This document shows positions 33,955-42,901 of a stretch of 64,000 nucleotides of DNA, piece by piece (the stretch's first letter is position 1; the number at the start of each line of letters is the position of its first letter). Below the pieces are notes generated by a model. The model was not told where the DNA came from and made no database searches. It saw only the letters and a program-made list of their open reading frames with translations. This stretch comes from UBA1081 sp045535305 (GTDB taxonomy: Bacteria > Bacillota > Clostridia > Oscillospirales > Acutalibacteraceae). The position numbers were made by a program, and so were the translations under genes. Location: contig JAZSLJ010000063.1 in the NCBI GenBank assembly GCA_045535305.1, positions 1 to 64,000 of the forward strand, in the 5' to 3' direction.

Positions 33955-35905
33955 GTTCAAATGCACCTGTATAAAGCTGATAATACTTACCCTTTTCGGC
34001 AATAAGCTTTTCATGACTGCCGCGTTCAATTATTCTGCCCTGTTCAAGCACCATAATAACATCGGAATTCTGTACAGTTGAAAGTCTGTGAGCGATAACA
34101 AATACTGTTCTGCCTTTCATAAGAGCATCCATACCGCTTTGCACGATAGCTTCCGTTCTTGTATCGATTGAAGATGTAGCTTCGTCAAGAATCATAACGG
34201 GCGGGTCTGCAACCGCAGCTCTTGCGATTGAAATAAGCTGACGCTGACCCTGTGAAAGTCCGCTGCCGTCCCCTTCAAGCACTGTATTATAGCCGTTGGG
34301 TAGCATTCTTATAAAGCCGTCTGCATTGGCAAGCTTTGCGGCTGCAATACATTCTTCATCCGTTGCATCAAGTTTGCCGTAACGGATATTCTCCATAACC
34401 GTACCTGTAAACAGGTTGACATCCTGCAGAACTATACCCATTGAACGTCTTAAATCGGCTTTTTTGATTTTGTTTATATTGATACCGTCATAACGGATTT
34501 TTCCGTCTGCAATATCATAAAATCTGTTGATGAGATTTGTAATTGTTGTTTTACCTGCACCTGTTGCACCTACGAATGCAACCTTCTGACCGGGTTCGGC
34601 ATAAAGAGAAACATTATGAAGAACAGTTTTGCCTTCAACATAAGCAAAATCAACATCATCAAGCACAACATTACCCTGCAGAGGCACGTATGTAACGGTA
34701 CCGTCCTCTTTGTGGGGATGTTTCCAAGCCCACTGACCCGTTCTCGTTTCGCTTTCGGTAATATTGCCGTTGTCATCATATTTTGCATTGACGAGAGTAA
34801 CATATCCGTCGTCTATTTCGGGGTTTTCGTCAATAAGTTTAAAGATACGCTCTGCACCAGCCATAGCCATAGCAATAGCGTTAATCTGCTGTGAAACCTG
34901 AGAGATAGGCTGAACAAAGCTTCTGGAAAGGGTAAGGAAAGATGCGATAGTACCAAGTGTAAGTGTGCCCATACCCGTAAGAGTAAGGTTGGGAATGCTT
35001 CTGATTGCAAGCAAACCGCCCACAATAGCAAGTATAACATAGAGAATATAGCCTAAATTGTTCATAACAGGTCCTACGACATTACCGTATGTATGAGCCT
35101 TACGCATATTATTGAAAAGCTCGTTATTACGGCTGTCAAACTCTGCCTTTGCTTCATCCTCATAGCAGAAAACCTTTACAACTTTCTGTCCGTTAACCAT
35201 TTCTTCAATATAGCTGTTTACATCGGCAACTGCTTTTTGCTGTTTTACAAAATATTTACTGCTTTTACCGCCGATATAGCCCATAGCTCTGAAAATAATA
35301 AAGAGAAATGCAATTACAATAAGTGTAAGCCATATGCTCTGTTTAAGCATAGAAAAGAATACGGAAACAATGGTTACTACAGATGTCATTGCCTGCGGAA
35401 CAGACTGTGCAAGCATCTGACGAAGACTGTCGGTATCATTTGTGTAATGACTCATTGTATCGCCGAAATTATGGGAATCAAAGTATTTTATGGGTAAAGT
35501 CTGCATATGTGCAAACATTTTATCTCTTATATTTTTAAGAATTCCCTGTGATACGGATGACATAATTCTGCTGTAAAACAGCCCTGCCAATGCACCGCAG
35601 ACATAAAGACAACCCATTTTGACAAGAGCCATTGCAAGGTCGGTAAAACCTACGGGAGAATTTTCACCCAGCATAGGTATAATATATCCGTCAATAAGAG
35701 TCTGAAGAAAAATTGAAGCCATAACGCTTGCGACTGCAGATGTGATAATAAACACAAATACCAGAATCATACGCAGTTTGTATTTGCTGAAATAAGAAAG
35801 CAGTCTTTTAACAGTATCTTTATCAACGCGTACAGGCTTTCCTACCATTTTAGGGCCTCCGGGGCCTCCTGCAGGCGGGCCCTGACGCTTTTGCTGATTA
35901 CTCAT
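33947..35905 (-). CDS. Heterodimeric ABC exporter, subunit with canonical Walker B
   Basis: A 652-residue permease-ATPase fusion. It begins with a Gly/Pro-rich tail (QKRQGPPAGGPGGPKMVGKP) before the six transmembrane helices. The ATPase shows VGATGAGKTTITNLI, the altered signature LSQGQRQL, VMILDEATSSID and IAHRLST. An extra ~40 residues (NAKYDDNGNITESETRTGQW and onward) sit between the membrane part and the ATPase. It overlaps its partner by 8 bases (ATGAGTAA). It forms a second TM287/288-like pair, paralogous to the one at 30062-33891. Confidence 0.9.
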   Translation of the reverse strand: MSNQQKRQGPPAGGPGGPKMVGKPVRVDKDTVKRLLSYFSKYKLRMILVFVFIITSAVASVMASIFLQTLIDGYIIPMLGENSPVGFTDLAMALVKMGCLYVCGALAGLFYSRIMSSVSQGILKNIRDKMFAHMQTLPIKYFDSHNFGDTMSHYTNDTDSLRQMLAQSVPQAMTSVVTIVSVFFSMLKQSIWLTLIVIAFLFIIFRAMGYIGGKSSKYFVKQQKAVADVNSYIEEMVNGQKVVKVFCYEDEAKAEFDSRNNELFNNMRKAHTYGNVVGPVMNNLGYILYVILAIVGGLLAIRSIPNLTLTGMGTLTLGTIASFLTLSRSFVQPISQVSQQINAIAMAMAGAERIFKLIDENPEIDDGYVTLVNAKYDDNGNITESETRTGQWAWKHPHKEDGTVTYVPLQGNVVLDDVDFAYVEGKTVLHNVSLYAEPGQKVAFVGATGAGKTTITNLINRFYDIADGKIRYDGININKIKKADLRRSMGIVLQDVNLFTGTVMENIRYGKLDATDEECIAAAKLANADGFIRMLPNGYNTVLEGDGSGLSQGQRQLISIARAAVADPPVMILDEATSSIDTRTEAIVQSGMDALMKGRTVFVIAHRLSTVQNSDVIMVLEQGRIIERGSHEKLIAEKGKYYQLYTGAFELE

Positions 35906-37640
35906 CGTCTGCTCCTCCTTTCATCTGCGACTGATACACTTCACGGTATATAGCATTATTTTCAAGCAACTGTTCGTGATTACCGACGCCTGTTATTTTG
36001 CCGTCATCAAGAACAATAACTTTATCTGCATCCTGCACAGATGATATTCTCTGTGCGATTATAATTTTTGTTGTATCGGGTATTTCTTCCCTGAACGCTT
36101 TTCTGATAAGAGCATCTGTTTTTGTATCTACCGCACTTGTTGAGTCATCAAGAATCAGTATTTTCGGTTTTTTCATCAATGCTCTTGCAATACAGAGTCT
36201 TTGCTTTTGTCCGCCGGAAACATTAGCACCGCCCTGCTCAATATATGTATCGTATCCGTCAGGGAATTTTTCAATAAATTCATCTGCACAGGCAAGTTTG
36301 CACACGTGAGCAATTTCCTCATCTGTTGCATCCTCTTTACCCCAGCGGATATTCTCCTTTATTGTGCCTGCAAAAAGAACGTTCTTCTGCAGAACCATCG
36401 CAACCTCATTACGCAATGTTTCAAGGTCATAATCGCGGACATCCACACCGCCGACTTTAACGCTACCCCCTATAACATCATAAAGACGGGGAATGAGCTG
36501 AACAAATGTGGATTTTGATGAACCCGTACCGCCTATAATACCTACAGTTTCGCCCGATTCAATACAAATATTGATATTTTCAAGGCAGAGTTTATCCGCG
36601 TTTTTTGAATATGCAAAATCTACATTTTCAAAAGCTATTGAGCCGTCGGCAACCTCTGCTACAGCACCGTCGCCGTTTGTTATATCGCTTTTTTCGTCAA
36701 GAATTTCAACAATTCTTTCTGCGCTTGCCCTTGATAATGTCATCATAACAAAAATCATTGAAAGAAACATAAGACTTGCAAGAATCTGTGTTACATAAGT
36801 AAAAAGACTTGTAAGCTCACCTGTCGTAAGCTCGGTTGCACCTGAATTTACAATCATTTTTGCACCGAACCAAGAAATACATATCATACAGGTGTAAACG
36901 CTCAGCTGCATCAGCGGTGAATTAAAAGCAATCAGTTTTTCAGCCTTTACAAAATTCTTGTAAATGACATCTGAAATGCTTTTGAATTTATTTATTTCAT
37001 AATCCTCACGTATAAAGGATTTTACAACTCTGATACCGTGAAGATTCTCTTCAACTACGCTGTTGAGGTTGTCATAAGTCTTAAAAACTCTTTTGAATAT
37101 GGGATGTGCATTCCTTATGATAATAAAAAGACCTGTTGCAAGGAACGGAATAACAGCAAGGAAAATAAGCGAAAGTTTCGGGCTTATGCTCAAAACCGCA
37201 CCAACGCTGAACACAAGCATCATAGGGCTTCTTACCGCCATACGGATAATCATCATAAATGACATCTGAACATTGTTTACATCGGTTGTAAGCCTTGTTA
37301 CGATACTTGCAGTTGAAAATTTATCAATATTTGAAAAGGAAAAATTCTGCACGTTATAAAACATATCGTGCCTTAAATTTTTTGCAAAACCTGAGCTTGC
37401 CGTAGCGCAGGTTTTACCTGCGGCAACACCGAAAATAAGGGAAATAATTGCAGAAAACAGCAACGCTATACCCATCTTTACAACATAGCTCATATCTCCC
37501 ATTTCAATACCGTTATCAATAAGCTCTGCCATAAGCAGAGGAATAAGCACCTCCACTATTACCTCACCAACAACAAATAAAGGTGTAAGTATAGTGGATT
37601 TTTTATAATCGCGGATGCATTTTGCCAAGCGTTTTATCAT
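35898..37640 (-). CDS. Heterodimeric ABC exporter, subunit with degenerate Walker B
   Basis: A 580-residue exporter half with standard layout: six helices to about residue 320, then the ATPase with IGGTGSSKSTFVQLI (Ser where Gly is usual before the Lys), signature VSGGQKQRLCIARA, Walker B ILILDDSTSAVD (Asp for catalytic Glu) and IIAQRISSV (Gln for His). It is the degenerate-site partner of the 652-residue subunit downstream. AAAGGGAGA precedes the ATG, and the transcript begins at the promoter 37793-37820. Confidence 0.9.
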   Translation of the reverse strand: MIKRLAKCIRDYKKSTILTPLFVVGEVIVEVLIPLLMAELIDNGIEMGDMSYVVKMGIALLFSAIISLIFGVAAGKTCATASSGFAKNLRHDMFYNVQNFSFSNIDKFSTASIVTRLTTDVNNVQMSFMMIIRMAVRSPMMLVFSVGAVLSISPKLSLIFLAVIPFLATGLFIIIRNAHPIFKRVFKTYDNLNSVVEENLHGIRVVKSFIREDYEINKFKSISDVIYKNFVKAEKLIAFNSPLMQLSVYTCMICISWFGAKMIVNSGATELTTGELTSLFTYVTQILASLMFLSMIFVMMTLSRASAERIVEILDEKSDITNGDGAVAEVADGSIAFENVDFAYSKNADKLCLENINICIESGETVGIIGGTGSSKSTFVQLIPRLYDVIGGSVKVGGVDVRDYDLETLRNEVAMVLQKNVLFAGTIKENIRWGKEDATDEEIAHVCKLACADEFIEKFPDGYDTYIEQGGANVSGGQKQRLCIARALMKKPKILILDDSTSAVDTKTDALIRKAFREEIPDTTKIIIAQRISSVQDADKVIVLDDGKITGVGNHEQLLENNAIYREVYQSQMKGGADDE

Positions 37641-37659
37641 TTTATCATTCTCCCTTTCC

Positions 37660-37672
37660 GTTGATAATCAAC
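37660..37672. promoter_or_regulatory. Perfect palindrome in the ABC leader, possible operator
   Basis: GTTGAT-A-ATCAAC is a perfect 6+1+6 inverted repeat just before the ribosome binding site of the 580-residue ABC gene. It could bind a dimeric repressor; no regulator gene is adjacent. Confidence 0.3.
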
Positions 37673-37792
37673 AATAGAATATCAGGATATCTGAAGCTGT
37701 GCTTCGATTTATCTTATTTATAATTTTTACAGCATATTCCGCAAGTTTTGTTTTTTATCCTTACGGACAGGCTAAACTTTTATATCCTTAAA

Positions 37793-37820
37793 ATTATACC
37801 ACAATCAACTGATAAGTCAA
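37793..37820 (-). promoter_or_regulatory. Sigma-A promoter of the first ABC pair
   Basis: On the - strand: TTGACT, a 16-base spacer and TATAAT, leaving a leader of about 150 bases that contains a small hairpin (GAAGC-ACA-GCTTC) and the palindrome at 37660. Confidence 0.75.
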
Positions 37821-37851
37821 CACACATAACTTAAAATTTCCCCGTCAAAAA

Positions 37852-37896
37852 TGCAAAAAAATACGGTGCAACTCCCTTCGGAACTGCACCGTATTA
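37852..37896 (-). terminator. Terminator of the 384-residue membrane protein gene
   Basis: On the - strand the stem AATACGGTGCAGTTCC/GGAGTTGCACCGTATT is followed by TTTTTTG. Confidence 0.88.
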
Positions 37897-37905
37897 AAAA
37901 TTTAA

Positions 37906-39060
37906 TTAATGAACAATTTTTGTATAGCTTGTATCGCTGAAAAGTATAACGTCGAGGTCGGTTGTAACAACGCTGATTTTTGCATCCTTAAGTATCATAT
38001 TCGCATTAACCTTTGTTTCGTATGATACAAGCTTGCCGTCAGGTGAAACAACAGCCTTTGCATAGCATCCGTTATATTTAAGAGTTACGTTTTCTTTGGC
38101 AACAGTTGCGCCCATATTGGGAGCGTATGTTTCCATAACGTCATCAACAAGCATAAATTCAAAAATCTTACCGTATGAGCTTGCGAGATCGGGATTTGTA
38201 GCATCGGGCATATTGATTGTTATTTCATAATTGCCGTCAGGCTTGACTGTGTAGCTTATTGACTTGATATCACCCATTGTAAGCTTTGATACATAGTTTT
38301 CGCCATCGGGAGATACTACTGCAACTGCATCTGCTTTATCACCCTTTTTAACATCGGTTACAACGGTTTCATCTGAAAGATACTTGTCCTTTGCGATTGA
38401 AACATAAGCCTGTGCAAGAGGATTTGAAAGCTTAATGTCTGCAGTTTGTGTACGCTTTGACTTACTGAAAGAAGGTACGTCTGTTTTAAGAGCATTAACT
38501 GCAGTATTGAACATTGCAAGTACTTCTTCATCACTCTTAGTTGCCGCTGTTGTGCCGTTTTCTTTATTTGAATCAGCATTTGCATCTGCATTTGAATCAT
38601 CTTTTACATCTTCATTTGCATCTGCATTTGTATCCGCAGAGCCACCGCCGTTGCCGTCAACATTTTCTTCAGTCTGATTGTTTGCAGTAGTAGTTTCGTC
38701 TGGTGTATTGTCCGGCTGTACAGAATTTGACTGATTACTTGTCTCTGTTGTGGTTTCTGCTACGACATCATCTGTCGTATCGTCTCCTACAGATGTAAGA
38801 AGTCCGAAAAGAGAAACACTGAAAAGACAGATACCTACAATCAGCAATATAACAAGGATAATCTGTGATTTTTTATCATCTGACTTGCGGTCGTAAGTCT
38901 TGTTATTTTTACTCTTTTTTCTCTTTTTCTTTTTTTTCTTGATAATGATTTCTTCAACAAGAAGCTCTGTTTCCGCAGCTACAGTTGCATCGTCCGCAAC
39001 TGCGGGTTCAACTGCTTCTTCTGCACCTGAAACTGTATATTCTTTATTATTCTCGTCCAT
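37906..39060 (-). CDS. Membrane-anchored extracellular protein of unknown function
   Basis: A 384-residue protein I do not recognise. Layout: an acidic cytoplasmic start, a poly-lysine block (IIIKKKKKKRKKSKNNK) just before one transmembrane helix (QIILVILLIVGICLFSVSLFG), a ~90-residue Thr/Asn/Asp/Ala linker of low complexity, and a ~200-residue outer domain (KSISYTVKPDGNYEITINMP, YAKAVVSPDGKLVSYETKVN). The outer part repeats a beta-strand pattern with charged turns. The frame opens at 39081, but CGGAGAATTGTT precedes the ATG at 39060. It is monocistronic and divergent from a zinc-ribbon membrane protein. Confidence 0.8.
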   Translation of the reverse strand: MDENNKEYTVSGAEEAVEPAVADDATVAAETELLVEEIIIKKKKKKRKKSKNNKTYDRKSDDKKSQIILVILLIVGICLFSVSLFGLLTSVGDDTTDDVVAETTTETSNQSNSVQPDNTPDETTTANNQTEENVDGNGGGSADTNADANEDVKDDSNADANADSNKENGTTAATKSDEEVLAMFNTAVNALKTDVPSFSKSKRTQTADIKLSNPLAQAYVSIAKDKYLSDETVVTDVKKGDKADAVAVVSPDGENYVSKLTMGDIKSISYTVKPDGNYEITINMPDATNPDLASSYGKIFEFMLVDDVMETYAPNMGATVAKENVTLKYNGCYAKAVVSPDGKLVSYETKVNANMILKDAKISVVTTDLDVILFSDTSYTKIVH

Positions 39061-39092
39061 AACAATTCTCCGTTCATGCACAATTTTATTCT

Positions 39093-39121
39093 ATTTTAGC
39101 ATATATTTTTGAGTTTGTAAA
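39093..39121 (-). promoter_or_regulatory. Promoter of the 384-residue membrane protein gene
   Basis: On the - strand: TTTACA, a 17-base spacer ending in TGC, and TAAAAT. Confidence 0.65.
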
Positions 39122-39135
39122 TCATTTTTTTTAAC

Positions 39136-39164
39136 TTGACAAATTAAAATAAAGATAATATCAT
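39136..39164 (+). promoter_or_regulatory. Promoter of the zinc-ribbon membrane protein gene
   Basis: TTGACA, a 17-base spacer and TATCAT. The -35 boxes of the two divergent promoters are only about 15 bases apart. Confidence 0.8.
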
Positions 39165-39205
39165 AAAATTAGCAAGCGCCCGAACAAAATTAAAGGAGAA
39201 TGCTT

Positions 39206-40150
39206 ATGAAATGCAAAGAATGCGGAGCTAAAATCCCCGAAAATAAAAAATTTTGCATTGACTGCGGAGCCTGGGTAAATCCGCCCGAGGAAAGACAATG
39301 TATACATAACAATTACTATGAGCCTGAAAGATATAATTACAATTCAACTGTTTTTAAAAATAAAAGTATCCCGACAGATACAGCTTATCCGAAAAGCGAA
39401 AACACACAAATTAAGATTCCCGCCGTAAAAAAAGGTATGGTTTTTGCAACCTGTGCAATCGCATTGGTGTTGATTTTTGCAGTATTAAGCACGGTTGCAT
39501 TCAATTTTGTTGATAAAATTTTTTCAGATGACAGCTCGTGGGAAGACACTATGGATATGAACAGCATTATTACGGGTGATATTGAATCTGTTGATATGAA
39601 TGACGGCTATGCTGACGAGCAGGAACAGCTTGCTCTTGAATATGTGGAAAATTATGTTGCAGGTATGGAGTACGGTACATTCGACAAATTCACCGCACTG
39701 GATACAGAAAAGCTTTACCGTGATATTACGGATTCAGATATTTCTGATGCATATAACGAACCGGTATCGGATATTCACGGACATATATCTGCAGACATAA
39801 AAAGTTTTGCAAACAATAAGCTTGAATACTTTGCAGACAAATATGATACAGACAATATTTCATACGATGTAACATATAGTCATGAAATTGACAGCGATTT
39901 GCTGTATGAGTATTACTACATCAACACAGATGATATCCTTGCTGACGCAGACAGAAAAACTGCTGATTATCTGCCCGATTATAAGACAATGACTGACATT
40001 TACGATATCTGCGTTGATTTTATCATAGACGACGGTTTTACCACTTATTATGAATCCGTCTGGATAGTTGTTGCAGATGCAGGCTACGGTCCCGAAATTG
40101 TTTATGATGAACTGCTTATCCTGGAAATGTTCAATACCATCAATTATTAA
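39206..40150 (+). CDS. Zinc-ribbon membrane protein of unknown function
   Basis: A 314-residue protein. The N-terminus MKCKECGAKIPENKKFCIDC is a double CxxC zinc ribbon, followed by a polar spacer, one transmembrane segment (FATCAIALVLIFAVLSTVAF, near residue 80) and a ~210-residue acidic outer domain rich in Asp and Tyr (LLYEYYYINTDDILADAD). Clostridia often carry such zinc-ribbon, single-pass proteins; function is not known. An ATG at 39200 is in frame, but AAAGGAG ends just before it, so the ATG at 39206 is preferred. Confidence 0.8.
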   Translation: MKCKECGAKIPENKKFCIDCGAWVNPPEERQCIHNNYYEPERYNYNSTVFKNKSIPTDTAYPKSENTQIKIPAVKKGMVFATCAIALVLIFAVLSTVAFNFVDKIFSDDSSWEDTMDMNSIITGDIESVDMNDGYADEQEQLALEYVENYVAGMEYGTFDKFTALDTEKLYRDITDSDISDAYNEPVSDIHGHISADIKSFANNKLEYFADKYDTDNISYDVTYSHEIDSDLLYEYYYINTDDILADADRKTADYLPDYKTMTDIYDICVDFIIDDGFTTYYESVWIVVADAGYGPEIVYDELLILEMFNTINY

Positions 40151-40155
40151 GCCGG

Positions 40156-40185
40156 AAGTACAGCTTTGTTGCTGTACTTTTTTTA
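40156..40185 (+). terminator. Terminator of the zinc-ribbon protein gene
   Basis: AAGTACAGC-TTTGTT-GCTGTACTT is followed by TTTTTATT. Confidence 0.9.
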
Positions 40186-40214
40186 TTGACTTTATAACAT
40201 ATGTAGTTTATAAT
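40186..40214 (+). promoter_or_regulatory. Sigma-A promoter of the flippase gene
   Basis: TTGACT, a 17-base spacer and TATAAT, immediately after the preceding terminator. Confidence 0.82.
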
Positions 40215-40245
40215 TATATAATAAAATAGTGTGGAGATAATTTTA

Positions 40246-41712
40246 ATGAACGATACAAAAAACAAAGTTCTTTCGGGGCTTATATGGAAATTCGGTGAAA
40301 GAATTTCTGCACAGGTGGTTACATTTGTTGTATCCGTTATACTTGCACGTCTTTTACCTACCGAAGCATACGGACTTATCACCCTTGTTACGATATTTAT
40401 AACCTTTGCAAACTGTGTTGTAACAAACGGTTTCGGAAGCTCTCTTATTCAGAAAAAAGATGCAACAAACACGGATTTTTCAACTGTTTTGTATTTTCAG
40501 CTTTTTGCCTCAACAGTAATATACATCATACTGTTTGTAACTGCTCCCCTGATCGCATCTTTCTTCGGTGAAGGCTATGAATTGCTCGCACCTGTTCTCA
40601 GAGTATTGGGACTGAGAATACCGCTGACTGCAATCAACAATGTTCAGCAATCCTATGTTTCAAAAAAGATGATTTTCAGAAAATTCTTCTTCTCAACAAT
40701 CATAGGCACAATAATATCCGCTGTTGTGGGAATATGGATGGCATATGAAGGTTACGGTGTATGGGCATTGGTTGCACAATATCTAACAAACACAATCGTT
40801 GGTACAATTGTGCTTGCAATAACCATAAAATGGAAGCCTGAGCTTAAATTTTCAATAGCAAGCTTAAAAGAACTTTTTAAATACGGATGGAAAATTCTTA
40901 TTGCTTCAATCATAGGTGAAATTTACAACGAACTGCGTACACTTATTATAGGCAAGCTGTACACATCAAACGACCTTGCGTTCTTTGACAAGGGTAAGCA
41001 GATTCCCAACATTATTGTAACAAACATCAACACAACAATATCAAATGTTCTGTTCCCTGCCATTTCAAATGCCCAGAACAACATAACTGATGTAAGAAAT
41101 ATGATGCGTCGTTCAATCAAAACGACTGCATACATTATGTGTCCGCTGATGTTCGGTCTTGCGGTTGTTGCCGAGCCTGTAATTTCACTTCTGCTTACGG
41201 ACAAATGGCTGCCTTGCGTACCATATCTTCAGATTTACTGCATTACATACTGTTTTGAGCCTATACAGACATCAAACCTTCAGGCAATAAAGGCATTGGG
41301 CAGAAGTGATATTGTTCTCAGACTTGAAATTATAAAAAAAGGTTCAAGCATTCTTATCCTTTTTGCCGTTATGAATTTCGGCGTAGATGCTATTGCTTAC
41401 AGTCTGTATCTGACAACGCTTATCGCATCAATAGCCAACACTATGCCCAACAAAAAGCTTATTGATTACAGTTACAGAGCATTGTTTGTTGATATGTCAG
41501 CAGGTATTGTTATTTCCGCAATTATGGCGGCAGTTGTTTATGCTGTGGGTATGCTTCTGAATCTTGGTACGCTTACAGAGCTTATCATTCAGGTTGCAAC
41601 AGGCGGAATTGTATACTTTGCTGTTTCCGCAATTTTCAAGGTTGAAGCATTTACTTATCTTAAAAATACTGTATTTGAACTTCTGGGTAAATATTTCAAG
41701 AAAAAAAGCTGA
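40246..41712 (+). CDS. Polysaccharide flippase, MOP superfamily (Wzx/MviN-like)
   Basis: A 488-residue multi-pass protein of the oligosaccharidyl-lipid flippase type, which turns lipid-linked glycan units to the outer face of the membrane. It starts VLSGLIWKFGERISAQVVTF and has about 12-14 hydrophobic helices, with the usual cytoplasmic YGLITLVTIFITFANCVVTNG and the conserved FFDKGKQIPNIIVTNIN-type central region. GTG at 40231 is in frame, but TGGAGA lies across it, so the ATG at 40246 is chosen. The next gene, 17 bases on, is a CDP-glycerol glycerophosphotransferase-like enzyme, so both probably serve one surface polymer. Confidence 0.9.
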   Translation: MNDTKNKVLSGLIWKFGERISAQVVTFVVSVILARLLPTEAYGLITLVTIFITFANCVVTNGFGSSLIQKKDATNTDFSTVLYFQLFASTVIYIILFVTAPLIASFFGEGYELLAPVLRVLGLRIPLTAINNVQQSYVSKKMIFRKFFFSTIIGTIISAVVGIWMAYEGYGVWALVAQYLTNTIVGTIVLAITIKWKPELKFSIASLKELFKYGWKILIASIIGEIYNELRTLIIGKLYTSNDLAFFDKGKQIPNIIVTNINTTISNVLFPAISNAQNNITDVRNMMRRSIKTTAYIMCPLMFGLAVVAEPVISLLLTDKWLPCVPYLQIYCITYCFEPIQTSNLQAIKALGRSDIVLRLEIIKKGSSILILFAVMNFGVDAIAYSLYLTTLIASIANTMPNKKLIDYSYRALFVDMSAGIVISAIMAAVVYAVGMLLNLGTLTELIIQVATGGIVYFAVSAIFKVEAFTYLKNTVFELLGKYFKKKS

Positions 41713-41729
41713 TAGAAGGAGATGTATTC

Positions 41730-42890
41730 ATGCCGATTATGGACTTTTTAATGAAAGTTTTTTTAAAAATAACATCGTTCCTGCCACGAGCAAAGGCTAT
41801 AATATTTGAATCAAGCCCGAATTTTTCCGACAACACTTATTGGTTTTATAAATATCTTGTTGAAAATACGGATGTTGCACAAAAATATACACTTGTATGG
41901 ATTCTGAAAACAGACGATGAATTCAGAGATGAGCTTTGCGGTAAAAAAATCAAGTGTATTTCACGCGCACCGAAAACATTAAAGCAAAAACTTGAATTTC
42001 ATTATTACACTATTTTTTCAAAGTTTATTATTGACAGCAATTCCTATGTTAAAAAGAAAAACAAAAAGCAGATAAGAGTTTTCCTCGGCCACGGTATGCC
42101 TGTTAAAATTGTTATGAGCTATAACAGTCAGAAAGGCGATGTGGACTTAAATCCGGTTACATCTTATGTTTTTAACTCTCATTTTTACGATTGCGGAGAT
42201 ACTGATGATAACATTAAAGATTTAGGTTACTGCCGTGCAGATATTCTTGCATCAAATGCGGGCAAACGCAAAAATCAGCAGACAAAATACATTATATGGA
42301 TGCCTACATACCGTCAGCACAAAAATGTCCATAATCTTACCATTGAAAATAATTTCCCTCTCGGCTTACCGGTTATAAAATCACTCGATGAGATGGCACA
42401 AATCAACGAATGTCTTAAAGAAAACAATGTTATTCTTTATTTAAGACCACATCCTGCGCAGGATGTGAGCGTAATGAAAATTGATAAAATGAGTAATATT
42501 GTTATTGCTGACGGAGCTTTCGTTGACAAAAAAGGTGTTCAGCTATATGGATTCCTTACAGAAACGGATGCTCTTATTACAGACTACTCTTCTGTTTATT
42601 ACGATTATCTTATGCTTGAACGCCCCATAGCACTTGCTGTTGAGGATTTTGAAGATTTTTCGGCAAAGTGGGAAATGTTCTACAACACATTTGATGAATT
42701 TAAAGAGAATTACAAATGCCCGTATCTTTATACTGTTGACGATTTAATGAAATTCATCAAAGATATTGCAACAGATAACGATGAATTTGAACAAGAAAGA
42801 ATTGCTGCCCGTAACAAATTTTATACATACCCTGACAACAAAGCCTGTGAAAGACTTTACAACTATATGAAACAGGAATTTAGTCTTTAA
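41730..42890 (+). CDS. CDP-glycerol glycerophosphotransferase family protein (TagB/TagF-like)
   Basis: A 386-residue enzyme of the teichoic-acid polymerase family, which moves glycerol phosphate from CDP-glycerol to a membrane-bound glycan. Motifs: FLGHGMPVK, WMPTYRQHKN, ILYLRPHPAQD and the typical LITDYSSVYYDYLMLERP. It has only the C-terminal catalytic part of TagF and is close to TagB in size. A hydrophobic N-terminal stretch may associate with the membrane. AGAAGGAGATG precedes the ATG. The flippase upstream suggests a glycerol-phosphate-substituted polysaccharide; this is inference. Confidence 0.88.
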   Translation: MPIMDFLMKVFLKITSFLPRAKAIIFESSPNFSDNTYWFYKYLVENTDVAQKYTLVWILKTDDEFRDELCGKKIKCISRAPKTLKQKLEFHYYTIFSKFIIDSNSYVKKKNKKQIRVFLGHGMPVKIVMSYNSQKGDVDLNPVTSYVFNSHFYDCGDTDDNIKDLGYCRADILASNAGKRKNQQTKYIIWMPTYRQHKNVHNLTIENNFPLGLPVIKSLDEMAQINECLKENNVILYLRPHPAQDVSVMKIDKMSNIVIADGAFVDKKGVQLYGFLTETDALITDYSSVYYDYLMLERPIALAVEDFEDFSAKWEMFYNTFDEFKENYKCPYLYTVDDLMKFIKDIATDNDEFEQERIAARNKFYTYPDNKACERLYNYMKQEFSL

Positions 42891-42901
42891 AACAACAAAC
42901 A

